A stretch of 64,000 nt of DNA, taken from assembly GCF_022376445.1 (NCBI RefSeq), contig NW_025954963.1, positions 1,364,001 to 1,428,000 of the forward strand, given 5' to 3'. A program made the translations under genes and the position numbers. Position 1 is the stretch's first letter. The number at the start of each line of letters is the position of its first letter. The stretch is from Fomitopsis serialis (lineage: Eukaryota; Basidiomycota; Agaricomycetes; Polyporales; Fomitopsidaceae). Below are positions 22,558 to 34,000 of the stretch, piece after piece. The notes beneath the pieces are model-generated. The model did not search any database and had not been told where the DNA came from. It was given only the letters and a program-made list of their open reading frames with translations.

Positions 22558-23968
22558 TCAAGTGCGCAGATCGTACTCCAACTGTGAGGGAAGCGATGCG
22601 AACTTGAACAATCCACGCATATACAGCTCCGGACACTTCTCCTTCAAGGTAGCGGTCAGCTCATTCAGGTCCCCCTTACCTCTGATGATAATGCTGCGCA
22701 AATTTGGGAGCGGCTTTCCCTGTAACGCGGTTTGTATAGCCTTCCAATCCAGTTCCTGGATGATCTCGATTGGGATGGGTTTACCAAGATATCCTCGCGT
22801 CGCGATGATCAGCGTTTCCAGCGCTGGGGACGCTAGACTCTGCAGGATCAACTGAACGCAAAGCAGTACCGGGGGCCACTCCTGCTCGAGATCATACATC
22901 TGGATGGTTACGCTGAGCACGCGGAGGTTTGTGCAACGTTCCAACGAGGCAGTCGTTTGCGGGGAAACTGAGTTGTTCAATCTGCATGAGAGATGAACGT
23001 TCGGGATGACGAGCCACTGACTTACCGTCAAACTTGTCGCGGTAGTACGGCTGCACGTACGCTGAGATCCCTATGTAGAGAGCGTTCAGGTTCAGAGGGC
23101 CGAACAGGTCCAGCATTGGCTGCGCTTCGTGCGTGCAGTAGAACGTGCTTTGGAAGCGTAGCGTCTGGAGGAGTTCGGCGCTGGGATGGCGAAGCATCCA
23201 TTCGGACGCGTGACGGAGCACATAGGCAGGAGTGTCGTAGGCGGAGACGTCTAGCTCACGCAGATGCACAGGCGGCATCATAATCGACCCCGAGGAACGG
23301 GGAGGCCGAGGCTCGCGCAGTAGCCTGGCGACGGACAAGAGCCTAACCGTGTCGATGTGCGGGAAAGATCTCGACATGATATCCAGGACGCCAACACCGA
23401 ACCTGCACTTGTGGATGCCCAGTCGTTTCAGCGAAGGCAGGTACGGGCTGAGATCGTAGTCGTAGTCACCGTCCCTCTCGAGGACGTATCCTGCTAGAAC
23501 AACTTCCTCTGTCGCCTCCATGACTGGCAACCAGGTTAGCAGCCCCATATTGGGCAAGGCCGGATCCGGAGGATCATCACCCCACGGCGCGGCTATCCAC
23601 AGCTCACGGACCAGACTGCGTATTTCCGGCGTGGAGGAGAGCACCTCGCCGAGCATCGCGTAGTTGTCGTGCTGGAGGTGTACTTTGAGCGTGCTGAAGC
23701 GATGGAAGCGCGCCGTAGTCGTCCATTCTCTGCCGACGAGAGCGCATGTAGCGAGAGACGCAATGTCGTCGTGGAGGTGATCGATGACATGGTCGACGAG
23801 TTCGGGAAGTAGCTTCTGGGTAGGAGCCTGGCTCGACGTCTGCGCTACCGCCGGGGTCGATATGACCCCTCCTTGGCAGGGTGTGATAGACATGAGGCGT
23901 ACGACGGCTCTAGCGACTGGGGACGGACCAGTGAGTCGCAGCAGCTGAGGGGCATTGGCATTCGGCAT
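22558..23968 (-). CDS. F-box protein with leucine-rich-like region
   Basis: Two exons, 23026-23968 and 22558-22967, flank a 58 nt intron. The acceptor at 22968 was chosen because a nearer AG would place a stop in frame. About 450 residues result. An F-box-like segment lies at residues about 35-75 (LLPELVDHVIDHLHDDIASLATCALVGREW), the usual binding site for Skp1 in SCF ubiquitin ligases. The rest consists of irregular leucine-rich stretches (YLPSLKRLGIHKC, HLRELDVSAYD, LRVLSVTIQMYDL), which would select a target protein. Such proteins are very numerous in Agaricomycetes. The start could also lie at the ATG at 23893 or further upstream at 24139. The next gene upstream looks like a decayed relative. 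Confidence 0.75.
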
Positions 23969-24329
23969 ACTCACACTTGATAAACCCGTCCTTTGCGATG
24001 GGCGCTCATAGTACAATGCAGATCGTATGCCATTGTTGCACCGGCTGGGATCGTGAACAAAAACCGAATTGGTTAGTATCGCTTGAGATCGTCCATCTGA
24101 TGCAGGGGGAAAGTTAATCCAAGCCAGCCATCGTATCATGAGGCTTCAGCTTCAGCACTTGGGACCTTCCGCGGCGATCCACGCTCGGGTTTGGATGTCG
24201 GCATAGAGCCTGACGCTGTTGAAGATGATCGCTATCGGTTAAGGCGAACATATTGTCGCAGACGAAAATGCCGGTAACCCTCCGCATTTCCACCCGCCGT
24301 CATCCGTTCCACTTCTGCAAGAGAAATCA

Positions 24330-25010
24330 GACAGCGATGTACCATCGGTATGTAGATGACGACGAACACGTCTCAGACGACTTGCATCTCCATGTGGAGG
24401 ACCCAGTAAGTGACATTGGGTGAGCTTGGGGGACGAAGAGAGTTAGCTGCTTCCAGAACAATGTCCACGTCGAATACTCACCGCCGCACTTCGCGATCGC
24501 ACACGCACCGCATAGGTTGCCTTTGCCTGAAGTGCCGATTTTAGTCCTATGCGTCGAGTTCGTGCTTCTGTCGCTCGTTACAATCCACGCTGAGGAGACC
24601 ACGATTAGGAAGGAGGGTACTGATGAATGCAACACAATCCACTTGTCTGGGATTCGCGCATGGATCAGGGACATATGATCTTCCACAGTCCTTGTTCGCT
24701 CATATGCTAGAGATTGGAGCACCTCTGCCTTCGAGCACGGCCCCACAAGGGCGAAAGCCGGCCGACGAGGCATCATTGCGAATGTCGCGTAGTCTGGCAG
24801 GCGAACATACCAGAGTGTTAACTCGCGTAGAGCAGGGAACCTGATGCCGGCGTCGGCGTGCCTGTAGCCAAACCAGTCAATGCCTTGCAAAGAGATGTGC
24901 TCCGACCGCCGGAAGCAAGGCCGAGCCGGAGATTATGGAATGCATTTGTAAGTTTCAGCGTTGTGAGAATGAGCATATCTCTGGCGAAGAGGCTAGGAAC
25001 TGATTGGACT
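24330..25010 (-). pseudogene. F-box/LRR-type gene fragment
   Basis: Leucine-rich-like pieces such as LTTLKLTNAFHNLRLGL (about 24900-24960) and RFPALRELTLWYVRLPDYA (about 24790-24850) resemble the repeat part of F-box proteins like the neighbour at 22558-23968. No F-box, no clear start and no continuous frame were found, and the downstream frame turns into unlikely protein. It is best read as the remnant of a tandem duplicate. Confidence 0.4.
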
Positions 25011-25336
25011 CATTGAAGGTTTCACGGCCCACGGATACACAGAAACGATGGTAGCGCACGGCAGGCAACACGGCACGCCAGAGCGCATGAGATGGGGATT
25101 ACTTGTCCTGATATTGGTAGTCGATGATACGTTCCGTGCGTTCTGCAGGTAGACGAGAGCCATTGCTATGCACTCGCTCGCAGGGAGAGACGGTAATGGT
25201 CTCGGAGACACCCTCGGAGCGCCCGTGATCGCTTGTGGCGCACTTGCTCAGTTGCTGCCCACCTGCCCGGTTTGTCATCTTCACTTTGAACTCGACCTCA
25301 TCACTCCCTGCCTGGCATCGGCGGAGGACGCAGAAG
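25011..25336. other. Intergenic spacer upstream of PPCDC
   Basis: About 325 bp between the F-box-type remnant and the PPCDC start codon. No gene or repeat was recognised; it should contain the PPCDC promoter. Confidence 0.45.
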
Positions 25337-26191
25337 ATGAACAAGCGAACATTTGTCGCAGAGCAGGAACGTACAGAAGGACATACGCATGTCTTGCTCA
25401 TTACGACCGGCAGCGTTGCCTCCATTAAAGCACCATTAATTGTCACTGAGTTGAAGTCCGTCCGTGTCTTGCTGTATGATTTTCAAGTAACGTTCGACTG
25501 ACACAAACGCTAACATGTAGTTTGAGAACGTCAAAGTCGAGGTCGTGTCGACCAAGGCCTCGTTGTCGTTCTTCGACGTAGGCGCGATAGAACGAGCAGG
25601 CGCCAGGGTCTGGCGCGACGAGGATGAATGGGCTGCAGACGTGTGTCCGACTCCTCTACGTTGTGAATAAACTTTGACATATTGAGCCAGGGAGGATATA
25701 AGATCGGTGACCCTATACTTCACATAGAGCTGCGACGATGGGCGGACATCGTCCTCATCGCACCCTGTTCAGCGAACACGATAGCAAAGATCGCTCACGG
25801 CATTTGCGACAACCTAGCGGTATGTTCTTCTCACAGCGACGCAAGCACAGCATGACTGACGGGACGACAGACTTCTCTGCTCCGCGCACTCGCGCCTACA
25901 ACGCCTACATACGTCTTCCCCGCGATGAACACGCTCATGTATGAGCATCCGCTCACGGGAGAGCACCTCAGAATCATTCGAGAGGTCATAGAATACCAGG
26001 TCGTTGGACCCGTTGGCAAGACACTGGCCTGTGGCGATGTTGGTACGCGAAGATGCTGATTACTGATGCCTATTGGAACCCTAACGACACCGTTTGCAAC
26101 AGGTGTGGGTGCTATGGCGGAGTGGAAGGACATTGTACAAATTGTGGTGGACGCGTTCCATCTCACCAAGAAAGTTGATACGCCCACATGA
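25337..26191 (+). CDS. PPCDC: Phosphopantothenoylcysteine decarboxylase (HAL3/PPCDC flavoprotein)
   Basis: The enzyme decarboxylates 4'-phosphopantothenoylcysteine to 4'-phosphopantetheine in coenzyme A synthesis and uses FMN. Five exons (25337-25459, 25521-25640, 25691-25819, 25871-26042, 26103-26191) join in frame to about 210 residues, the normal length for a single-domain PPCDC. The start gives the typical opening before the strand [17 protein letters not shown]. All signature residues are visible: His92 in [11 protein letters not shown], Asn144 in [11 protein letters not shown] and Cys178 in LACGDVGVGAM. These match the catalytic His, Asn and Cys of the plant HAL3 enzyme by motif. There is no long acidic tail as in the yeast moonlighting phosphatase inhibitors Hal3/Vhs3, so I expect a plain CoA-pathway role. 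Confidence 0.93.
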
Positions 26192-26273
26192 GTTGTTCAG
26201 CTGACGAGCAGAGATGTAGTTAGGCAGGGCATCCATTTCGTCCGTCTGTATCGATACACGATGCAATTGTATA

Positions 26274-27325
26274 TTATACTTTCACAGCCACTTTGCAAAC
26301 GATCCACCTCCCTTCCGCGCCTTCCTTCCGCTTCACCTCACCCTGGTCACACTTCTGCGCCAACCACTCATCCACCATCTGCATCATCTCATTAACATCT
26401 GCTGCAGTAGATCCAAGAGAGTGCAGCGCCAAGGAACGCGCGAGCCATTCACTCGTCGGTGAAGGCTCCTCGGCACCTGTCTTCGACGAGTTCACCGGAG
26501 GAGGAAGACAATGCAACTCTCGGTACGCGCTGCGCATGATGAGCCACACTGTCGCGCGAGCCTTCGCGCGAACTCCCTCGACGAGTGTGTACATGGCCTC
26601 CAGTGCAAGGTTGTACGGTCCTGCACGTTGACGAGCACCCTCCGGCTTGTCGGAATGGTCGCCGGTTCTAACGGGAGCGCCTCTACCTCCACTTGCCTCT
26701 GTCGAAGCCTCGAAGAACCGTTCGAATGCACCGCGGTCCGTAAGTTCTTGCAACTTGGCGTAGTTGCTCGTGCGCAGACAGTGCGTCAGGTGGGCGAGCC
26801 ATCGATACGCTGCGCCGTCGCGGGGGAGGAACGTGCGAGGCAGGGAATGTAGGTGCTCATGGAACCGAGTCTGCGAGGGGTAGCCTAGGAGGAGGTGGTG
26901 AAAGAGAGACAAGAGTGTCGTCGAGAGCGCCCCATGAGTAAACTCTGGGACTTCAGGACGCGCGAGGTAGAGGTGTGGGAGGAGATGAGAGAGAATGGAC
27001 GTCGTCTGTTTGTCGGAGCGGAACAGAATCGAGAGATGGAGAGATGTTTCGTATACTAAGGCGCGTGTTTATTCACGCACATGTGTGATACAACGGTATT
27101 TGACTCACCTTCGACTGCAAATGCGTCCTTACGGTCGGTTGCAAGGAGTCCTTCCCTGAGCTTTCCTGATGCGATGTGAGCACAGCGAACCTGCAATGTT
27201 AGCGCGGGCACAGAGAATAACACATACTGAACAAAATCAAGATATTCTCCTGCTCTTCCTGACGATGTTTTGTCGCATCCACATCTCTTCCGCTCGCCCC
27301 ATGGGGGTGGCGCTTCCAGTGTTCG
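26274..27325 (-). CDS. Conserved helical protein, unknown function (possibly SAC3/GANP-related)
   Basis: The main exon runs on the minus strand from about 27058 to the stop at 26274, and the open frame continues upstream of the internal ATG at 26912. Upstream, a short exon (about 27112-27191, reading VRCAHIASGKLREGLLATD) and probably a further one add the N-terminus; the start is not certain. The protein is almost all helix, with repeats of hydrophobic positions (SILSHLLPHLYLA, YRWLAHLTHCLRTSNYAKLQELT, LALEAMYTLVEGVRAKARATV). The general look recalls the helical SAC3/GANP or PCI group, used as scaffolds in mRNA export and proteasome-type complexes, but this is a weak impression. It ends with a charged C-terminus. 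No signal peptide or membrane segment was seen. Confidence 0.5.
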
Positions 27326-27979
27326 TTGACCTATACAACTCAACCGTTCGAACTCAACTCCTCAGATCGAACAAGTACAGTATACCTTGCCCTCAATGAA
27401 TGCACGATATTCCTCCTGGACGGCACGGTCCCTCAGCCTACGTGCCTATTCAACGTCACGATCGAGCTATCTTCAGAGGTCACTGGCGACGACTCACGCA
27501 TCCCCGTCTTTGTCCAGGCCGCTGCTCCTACTCAGAGAGGGCATGAGCTCCATGTGCCGTTTGCCGGGTTTGTACACCCGGTGTGCTCGAGCATGCGGAG
27601 GCTTGTAAGCCATCTTCAGGAAGAGGAGGGCCCCGGGGAACGGTTTGTAGGGCTCGAGCTCCTGTTGCTACCTATGCAGCAACAACTGGGGACAACAAGA
27701 ACAGCTTCAACTTCAAGTGGCACTGGCAGTACTTGCGGTGACGCTGCGACGTGGTACCTGGACGTGGATACTAATAGGGTGGAAGTCACATTATACAACC
27801 TACTATATCGGTCCGGGATCTCGGCCAGGACAGGGAACTCGGTCAGTCATGCATTGCTCAAGAACGGCTGGGATTTTTCGGACAAAAGGTACCTTGCTGT
27901 GTTTGTTTCGATTACAGCTATCGACTGGTATACTTACTACACGAAACGGATGGGAACTTCACTGCCTACGCTCGACTGA
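27326..27979 (+). CDS. Hypothetical ORF whose 3' end lies in a MITE-like repeat
   Basis: One uninterrupted frame of 217 residues opens MTYTTQPFEL and contains STVYLALNECTIFLLDGT and similar hydrophobic-polar alternation compatible with a beta-rich domain. I recognise no family. The last 60 or so codons fall inside the inverted-repeat element at 27801-28021, so the C-terminus and stop codon would be element-derived. The start lies close to the divergent helical-protein gene. Codon use is not distinctive. It may be a real gene truncated by the insertion or a chance frame. Confidence 0.3.
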   Translation: MTYTTQPFELNSSDRTSTVYLALNECTIFLLDGTVPQPTCLFNVTIELSSEVTGDDSRIPVFVQAAAPTQRGHELHVPFAGFVHPVCSSMRRLVSHLQEEEGPGERFVGLELLLLPMQQQLGTTRTASTSSGTGSTCGDAATWYLDVDTNRVEVTLYNLLYRSGISARTGNSVSHALLKNGWDFSDKRYLAVFVSITAIDWYTYYTKRMGTSLPTLD

Positions 27980-28021
27980 CCGAGTTCCCTGTCCTGGCCG
28001 AGATCCCGGACCGAAATAGTA
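27801..28021. mobile_element. MITE-like element with 46 bp terminal inverted repeats
   Basis: 27801-27846 (starting TACTATATCGG) is the reverse complement of 27976-28021 with a single mismatch. The 129 bp between the arms holds no gene of its own. The outermost bases are TA on both sides, which would fit a TA target duplication of the Tc1/mariner type around CTATATCGG termini; this is inferred. It ends 23 bp before a tRNA-Gly gene. Confidence 0.7.
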
Positions 28022-28044
28022 CCATATATGCAATGGTAGGATAG

Positions 28045-28115
28045 GCATTAATGGGGTAGTGGTAACCTGGGTCGTTGCCATCGACCCGCCGGGGGTTCGA
28101 TTCCCCCTTAATGCA
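28045..28115 (+). tRNA. tRNA-Gly(GCC)
   Basis: This is a 71 nt cloverleaf without intron: acceptor GCATTAA/TTAATGC, anticodon stem GGTCG/CGACC with loop TTGCCAT (anticodon GCC), T arm CGGGG-GTTCGATT-CCCC, discriminator A. The identical gene lies inverted at 30278-30348. Confidence 0.95.
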
Positions 28116-28435
28116 TGAGCCGTGTTCTTCATTCAGCTCTTTACTCGGATCATCACACTACTATTTTTGTAACTTCTGTGAGTGAGACCCCGCATGCCAT
28201 GTATGTATGTACCGATCGCCCTTTCCATCACAGATCGAACCCATTATGTAACATGAGATACTTAACAGGCTTCAGGCTATTGCGGCTTCTGCCGGTCTTG
28301 GCTTTATCTTGTCCTCGCCGAGGCGCCTTGCGATCATTGCGGCGTGCGCGCTGCTGCATTGCCGCTGCTGCACCTGGCGTCGTGCCTTCTCTTTCTCTTC
28401 TGCAGCGTATGTTCAGCTGATCCGCCACATCCGCA
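28116..28435. other. Spacer between tRNA-Gly and the potassium channel gene
   Basis: About 320 bp. No further gene was recognised. It should hold the channel promoter. Confidence 0.5.
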
Positions 28436-30111
28436 ATGGAGTCCATCCCTATGGCGAGGATGCGCTCGCCGAACAGTGCATCCCGTTCTGCTTATGCGCC
28501 CCTTCCTACTCCTCGTGCTGCCGAAGAACTTCCTCCAGCGAACTCCCTTGAAAGCATGGACGACGCACACGTACAAGAGATTCACCCGGAGTGGAAGCGC
28601 AACCTGTACATGCTCGTCGAGCGGCCAACTTCCTCGTATCCCGCCTTCATCATCCACGTCGTCACTACGTCCCTCATCGTCATATCCGCTCTTGTGACCG
28701 TCCTCGAGACCATCCCGTCCTTCCACTCAATCTCACCCCAAATTTGGTTCGGCTTCGAGACGACGGTGGTTGTGCTGTTCACGGCGGAATACGTTGCGAG
28801 ATGTCTGGCGCACTCAGCGAACGTATGGACGTTTCTGAGATGGTTTGGCTGTATGTGAGTCGTTGCTTCGTGCGCAAGACACCTGACCGGACCTCCGTAC
28901 TCTCTTCAGCATTCTTCGGAATCATAGACTTGCTGGGTATCCTGCCGTACTACCTAGAGATAATGCTCCACCAGGACACCGTACGTCGACTCACCCCGTC
29001 TGTGCTCCTCTCACAAATGGCTGGCAGTCAACCTTTTTCAGGTTCACTATTTTGCGGACGTTCCGCTTGTTACGCGTATTCAGGCCATTCCGCCATAATA
29101 ATACGATCCTACTGTGCGTAACGGAAGCACCAACAACGTATTGTCTGCTCACTTCTGAGCTAGGACGATCGAGGTTATGTATCTGTCGTTCCGCCGCTCG
29201 CAGCATGCCTTGTTAGCCCTTGCATTCTTCGTAGTCATGGTCTTAGTCGTGTTCAGCACCCTGCTGTAGGTCCTACCATGCGGATACTTGCGAAGTTACT
29301 GACGCTCGGTACAGGTATTTCGCTGAACGTGGAACATGGGACGAGGTCTTGGGCACGTTCATCAACTCTGACGGTGACCCTAGCCAATTCGCGGTGCGTG
29401 CGGGTTTGCTGGCAGTCCAGCCTGTTGATCTCATTCCGTGCCTCAGTCTATCCCAGCTGCTGCATGGTGCGACACGTTTATTATCGTACAGATACAGCCT
29501 GTCTAACATCGCTTGTACCACAGGTTTGTGTTAGTCAGTAAGTGTTACATGCGCGTCCGCATCTTCTCGACTCACCATGTCCAGCAATCACAACCGTTGG
29601 CTACGGCGAGATCACTCCTCGTTCCTTCCTCGGACGGCTGATCACCCTCCCCCTGCTTGTCTTCGGCTTGCTGCTCATCGCGCTCCCGACCTTCGTGCTC
29701 GGACGCGAATTCAGCTTAGTCTGGGAAATGATGAACGAAGACCAGGTGAGCCTCTTCATTCATCTCTCACCGAACGGTCTTCGCTCACTTTATCTCCAGC
29801 AAATCTCCCGCGAAGAAGTATTCAATGCACACGCCCTCGACCCGCTTGCCTCCCCCACGCTCATGCGGCGGCGTTCTGCGTCCTCGTCCGTGCAGCCTTG
29901 GCGCCACACGCATGACGAGCCACAAGCGAGCGGCAGCTCCCCGCGAGAGAACAAGGAGCTCCGCGGGCAGATAGCGGAGCTGAAGGCGGCCGTGGAGATG
30001 CAGGGCGCACTGTTGCGCCGGCTCGTCGACGCCATGGAGGGAGATGCGCAGGGGCACGGGCAGAGGCGAGGGAAGCAGCGTTTTAGAGGGCCCGGTAACG
30101 ATGTACCGTAG
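28436..30111 (+). CDS. Voltage-gated (Kv/Shaker-type) potassium channel
   Basis: This is a plasma-membrane channel with six segments and one pore. The N-terminus is disordered. S1 and S2 lie in AFIIHVVTTSLIVISALVTVL and WFGFETTVVVLFTAEYVAR, and S3 in FFGIIDLLGILPYYLEIML. S4 reads FFRFTILRTFRLLRVFRPFR, with arginine at nearly every third position, the classic voltage sensor. It appears only if the exon starts after the AG that precedes TCAACC near 29030. S5 follows (ALLALAFFVVMVLVVFSTL). The pore helix SIPAAAWFVLVTI is encoded by two tiny exons, 29447-29466 and 29524-29537. Exon 29585 onward gives the selectivity filter TTVGYGE and S6. The cytosolic tail ends in a coiled coil (ENKELRGQIAELKAAVEMQG). 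The channel opens on depolarisation by family analogy. It sits between two inverted tRNA-Gly genes. Confidence 0.9.
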
Positions 30112-30277
30112 AGCGTAATCTCGACCCACGCAATGTCCTCCACGCAGTGCTAGCATAGAGGATGTGTAGCATCCTGTTGTAATTAATTACTTAGAAGAGT
30201 CATCAGGGAGAAGAGCAATGGGTTGATACGTTGAAGCTGAAGCCTAAGGCGGCCACAAAAACTAACGAAAGCGGGGA

Positions 30278-30348
30278 TGCATTAAGGGGGAATCGAACCC
30301 CCGGCGGGTCGATGGCAACGACCCAGGTTACCACTACCCCATTAATGC
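30278..30348 (-). tRNA. tRNA-Gly(GCC), inverted copy
   Basis: The sequence is identical over 71 nt to the gene at 28045-28115 but on the opposite strand. The two copies flank the potassium channel gene. Confidence 0.95.
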
Positions 30349-30730
30349 CCATTTATGGCCAGACCCTCGCACTTACATTTATGTGTTGTACTGAGTCACA
30401 GGCTCTGAGTCTGCCTCATCGGAGAGGCTTCCTCTTTCTATCACCTAGGCTGATGCTGAGTCGATTTCGTCGCGTTCAGGAGAGCCCTGCCTTGGCATTA
30501 GGTCAAAGCTACGTAGCGCTGTTCACTGGCTGGCCGGCTGCTCTACCCATGAATGCTCCATATGGAATGGCACTGAACTGTCTACAAGGTCTATAGGCAC
30601 GTTCTTTCTATAATCGCCTTATACTCTACGTATTCAATTGCAACCGGCACTTTGCTTTGCTTCGAGTGAATGGCGTCTATCTGATTGTTTGTGGCAGGCC
30701 CAAGCAGATCGGCGGCACTGGCTTCGACCG

Positions 30731-30738
30731 TATAAAAA
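30731..30738 (+). promoter_or_regulatory. Probable TATA box of the Dicer gene
   Basis: A TATAAAAA motif lies about 300 bp upstream of the Dicer start codon. A good donor (CAG-GTGAGTAAG at about 30855) and an acceptor (TTGCTTAG at about 31024) suggest a 5' UTR intron between the two, which would explain the distance. Confidence 0.5.
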
Positions 30739-30764
30739 GCGGACACCGCCGTGACGCCGCAGTC

Positions 30765-30795
30765 CTCCTTCCTCCTTCCTCCTTCCTCCTTCAGC
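30765..30795 (+). repeat. TCCTTCC microsatellite in the Dicer leader
   Basis: Tandem CCTTCCT units form a pyrimidine tract in the probable 5' UTR of Dicer. Confidence 0.8.
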
Positions 30796-31039
30796 CTCAG
30801 CCTCCTTCGAAAGGCGAGACTGTTATTCGCTTCTCCACATCGCCGTCTGTTCAGGTGAGTAAGGCGCACCGTAGAACCTGTATCTACGAGCATTCGCCTC
30901 GGGACCGAGCGGGCGATCGAGATCGCACTACTGCCGTTTCGATCTCGATCCTTGGTCGCCCACTGTCCTCTGTGGATGTTGTCAGCATCAGTCCTCTATT
31001 GAAACATGCTTAGCCTTTTGCTTAGGACACGCGTCGCTA

Positions 31040-34000
31040 ATGAGCGAAATGGGCGATACTACACCTCCGGAAGTCGCCAATGCCGCGGCGACTGTATTCC
31101 ACACGCGCAGCTACCAACAGGAACTCCTTGAAGAGAGCTTGCGGTCCAACCTCATCATTGCGCTTGATACGGGATCTGGCAAGACGCATATCGCCGTGCT
31201 GCGCATGAAGCATGAGGCGGAGCGGGAACCGCGAAAGGTGAGTTATTCCCTCGTCTGCATTCTCGTTGACATCGATTGTTCCAGGTATCGTGGTTCTTCG
31301 CACCTACAGTGGCGCTTGTCGAGCAGCAATGCGATGTCATCCGCAAAGCCATCCCAGTACCTGTATGCATGATCTCGGGCGCATCGGAGCCCAACCAGTG
31401 GAAAGACCGAGATCTATGGCGACGTGTTCTAGAATCTCATAGGATCATCGTCTCTACGCCACAGGTCCTGCTAGATGCACTTCTGCATGTAAGTCTACGT
31501 CTGACTTCACGATCAAAAGTTCTGATCGGAAGCTTATATGCGCAGGGTTACGTTGATCTGGGTATGGACATAGGTCTTCTTGTCTATGACGAAGCCCACC
31601 ATGCGATCGCTAAGCATCCGTATAACATGATCATGCAACAATTCTACTTCAACTTGAACAAGCGCACTCGGAACTCCGGATCGTATGACCGGGCTCGTCC
31701 CATGGTGCTCGGCCTGACAGCTAGTCCGATTTATGGCGGTAACCCAGATGCCGCATTCGAGTAAGCTCTGACACCTATCGCTGGAAATATCCTGAATGAT
31801 AACACTTTCTTTGCAGTAAACTCGAACACAATCTCGATAGCATCATCCGCTCGTCGCGCATGCACCGAGAGGAGCTCGCTCAATATGTTCATAGGCCGGT
31901 TTTCAAGCACGTCCTTCATAGCTCTCCATCATACGATTGGGAGACACTACCATCTTACAACACGTTCTCGCTCAAAACAGTGGTCGACTCGCTCAATATC
32001 GAGCACGATCCGTACGTGCAATCCATGCGTGGTCAACTGGCACGAGCGCATTCAGCGGAAGAACGGCACCGCATCGACCAGAAGCTGTCGAAGGTCATTC
32101 ACAAGGCGGACACCTTCACGCATCGGGGTCTCAGGGACTTCTTGAGGGCCGCCGAAGAGATATGCATGGAACTTGGAGAGTGGGCGGCAGACTGGTACAT
32201 CGTCAAGGTCATCGAGCAGGCCCGCCGCGCGGCGAACCCATACAACAATATCATGACTAGCTGGCAAGCGAACGAGAAGCGTTACCTGCTCGACAATCTC
32301 GACAAGGTGAACGTCGTCCCTGTCTCGACGGACCCCGACGAGATCCGGCATATGCTCACGCCAAAGGTCCAAGCGCTGGTCTCGTGCTTGGTCACTGAAG
32401 AGGAAGACTTTCGGCTGGCAGACGAGACGTACAGCGGCCTCATCTTCGTCACTCGGCGGGACACGGTGATTGCCCTAGCGGAAGTGCTGTCCCGACTCCC
32501 AGAGACTGCGCAGCTCTTCCGCATCGGCTGTCTCCTAGGAAGCTCGTCGAGTTTCAAGCGCCACTCCTTCCTTGACATCACCCGCGAGATCGTGAAGGAG
32601 TCGCAAGTGAACACGCTGGCAGAGTTCCGCGGCGGCGACAAGAACCTGATCGTCTCCACCTCCGTCGCTGAGGAGGGCATCGACATCCAGGCATGTGGTA
32701 GCGTCATTCGCTTTGATGCTCCTCCGAACGTTGTCTCTTGGGCGCAAAGTCGAGGAAGAGCCCGGCAGCAAAGGAGTAGCTTCATCATGATGTTGGAGCA
32801 AGACTCACAGCACGAGCAAGACATTCAGAAGTGGATCGGCATCGAACAACAGATGATGGATCTCTATACAGACCCGAACAGGGTGGCCCCGGAAACCTTT
32901 GAGGAAGACGACGATCACGACGAGCGTACGTACCTTGTTGAATCTACTGGGTATGTTTCCGTCACGATATATGCTGTTTGCTCGCTGAGTACTGGGCTTA
33001 CAGCGCTGTCCTTACGCTTGACTCTGTGACAAGTCACCTCAACCACTTCTGTTCTGTTTTGCCCAACGCGTCGTATGGCGGACAGCACGCGCTATATGAC
33101 CTCGATCCACCCGACTACCCCGAAGACTGGCACTCGCAGCAGGACCGTCTCAAAGACATGCCGCCATATCAGGGGCCATGGGGAGCTACGGTCACACTTC
33201 CACGATGCCTTCCCTCACAGTAAGTTCACTAGTGGCTCATACTACCAATAATCGGCGCTGAACGGTCGATCTCCTCAGTCTCAGGAAATTCGCTACACCG
33301 CGAGAACACAAGACGAAGAGGTCGGCACAGAAGCATGCGGCTTTCAACGCCTACGTTGCGCTGCACGAGGCCAAGCTCCTCAACGATCATCTCCTGCCTT
33401 TGATGAGCGCGATCGAGCCCGACAAAGGAGAAGAGGTCAAGAAGTTGCTAGCCGATATCGAGAAGCGCGCTGGCACAGAAAAAGTATCCATCCAGACGGA
33501 TCCTTGGGCACCGAAGGCAGACGAGGATACGTGGTGGAAGGCCGAAATGGTCATTGACGGCCTACCGGCTCTGACCATGTTGACACCGAACCCGCTGCCT
33601 GCGTTCGCTGAGGAGGAGATGCCGACGATATACATCCCAGGCAGGGGTGCCACTCACGTCTTGGTGCGTCCGATGGGCAAGGTAGGCCAGGACGAGGCCT
33701 ACCTTGAGCGTGCTCGCACGTATAGCCATCGGATGTTCTCGACTCTGTATTTTGCGCGTATGAAACCGGACGATCGCGCTTTCGCCTACTTGTTCTTGCC
33801 GGCAGAGGAGGGCCCAGATGAGCATTCCTGGGAGGACCGGCGAAAGTGGATGCAAGAGCGGATCGATCGTGGTACCGACGTTCGTCTGGAGACAAACACG
33901 AGGGCAAACGCGGATATGCTGCGCCAGCAGTACGGCCTGCCCACAGATCTGGCACTCATTCGGCCGAACGAGAAGTTCGGCAAGCCCTTCCAATTTGTGC

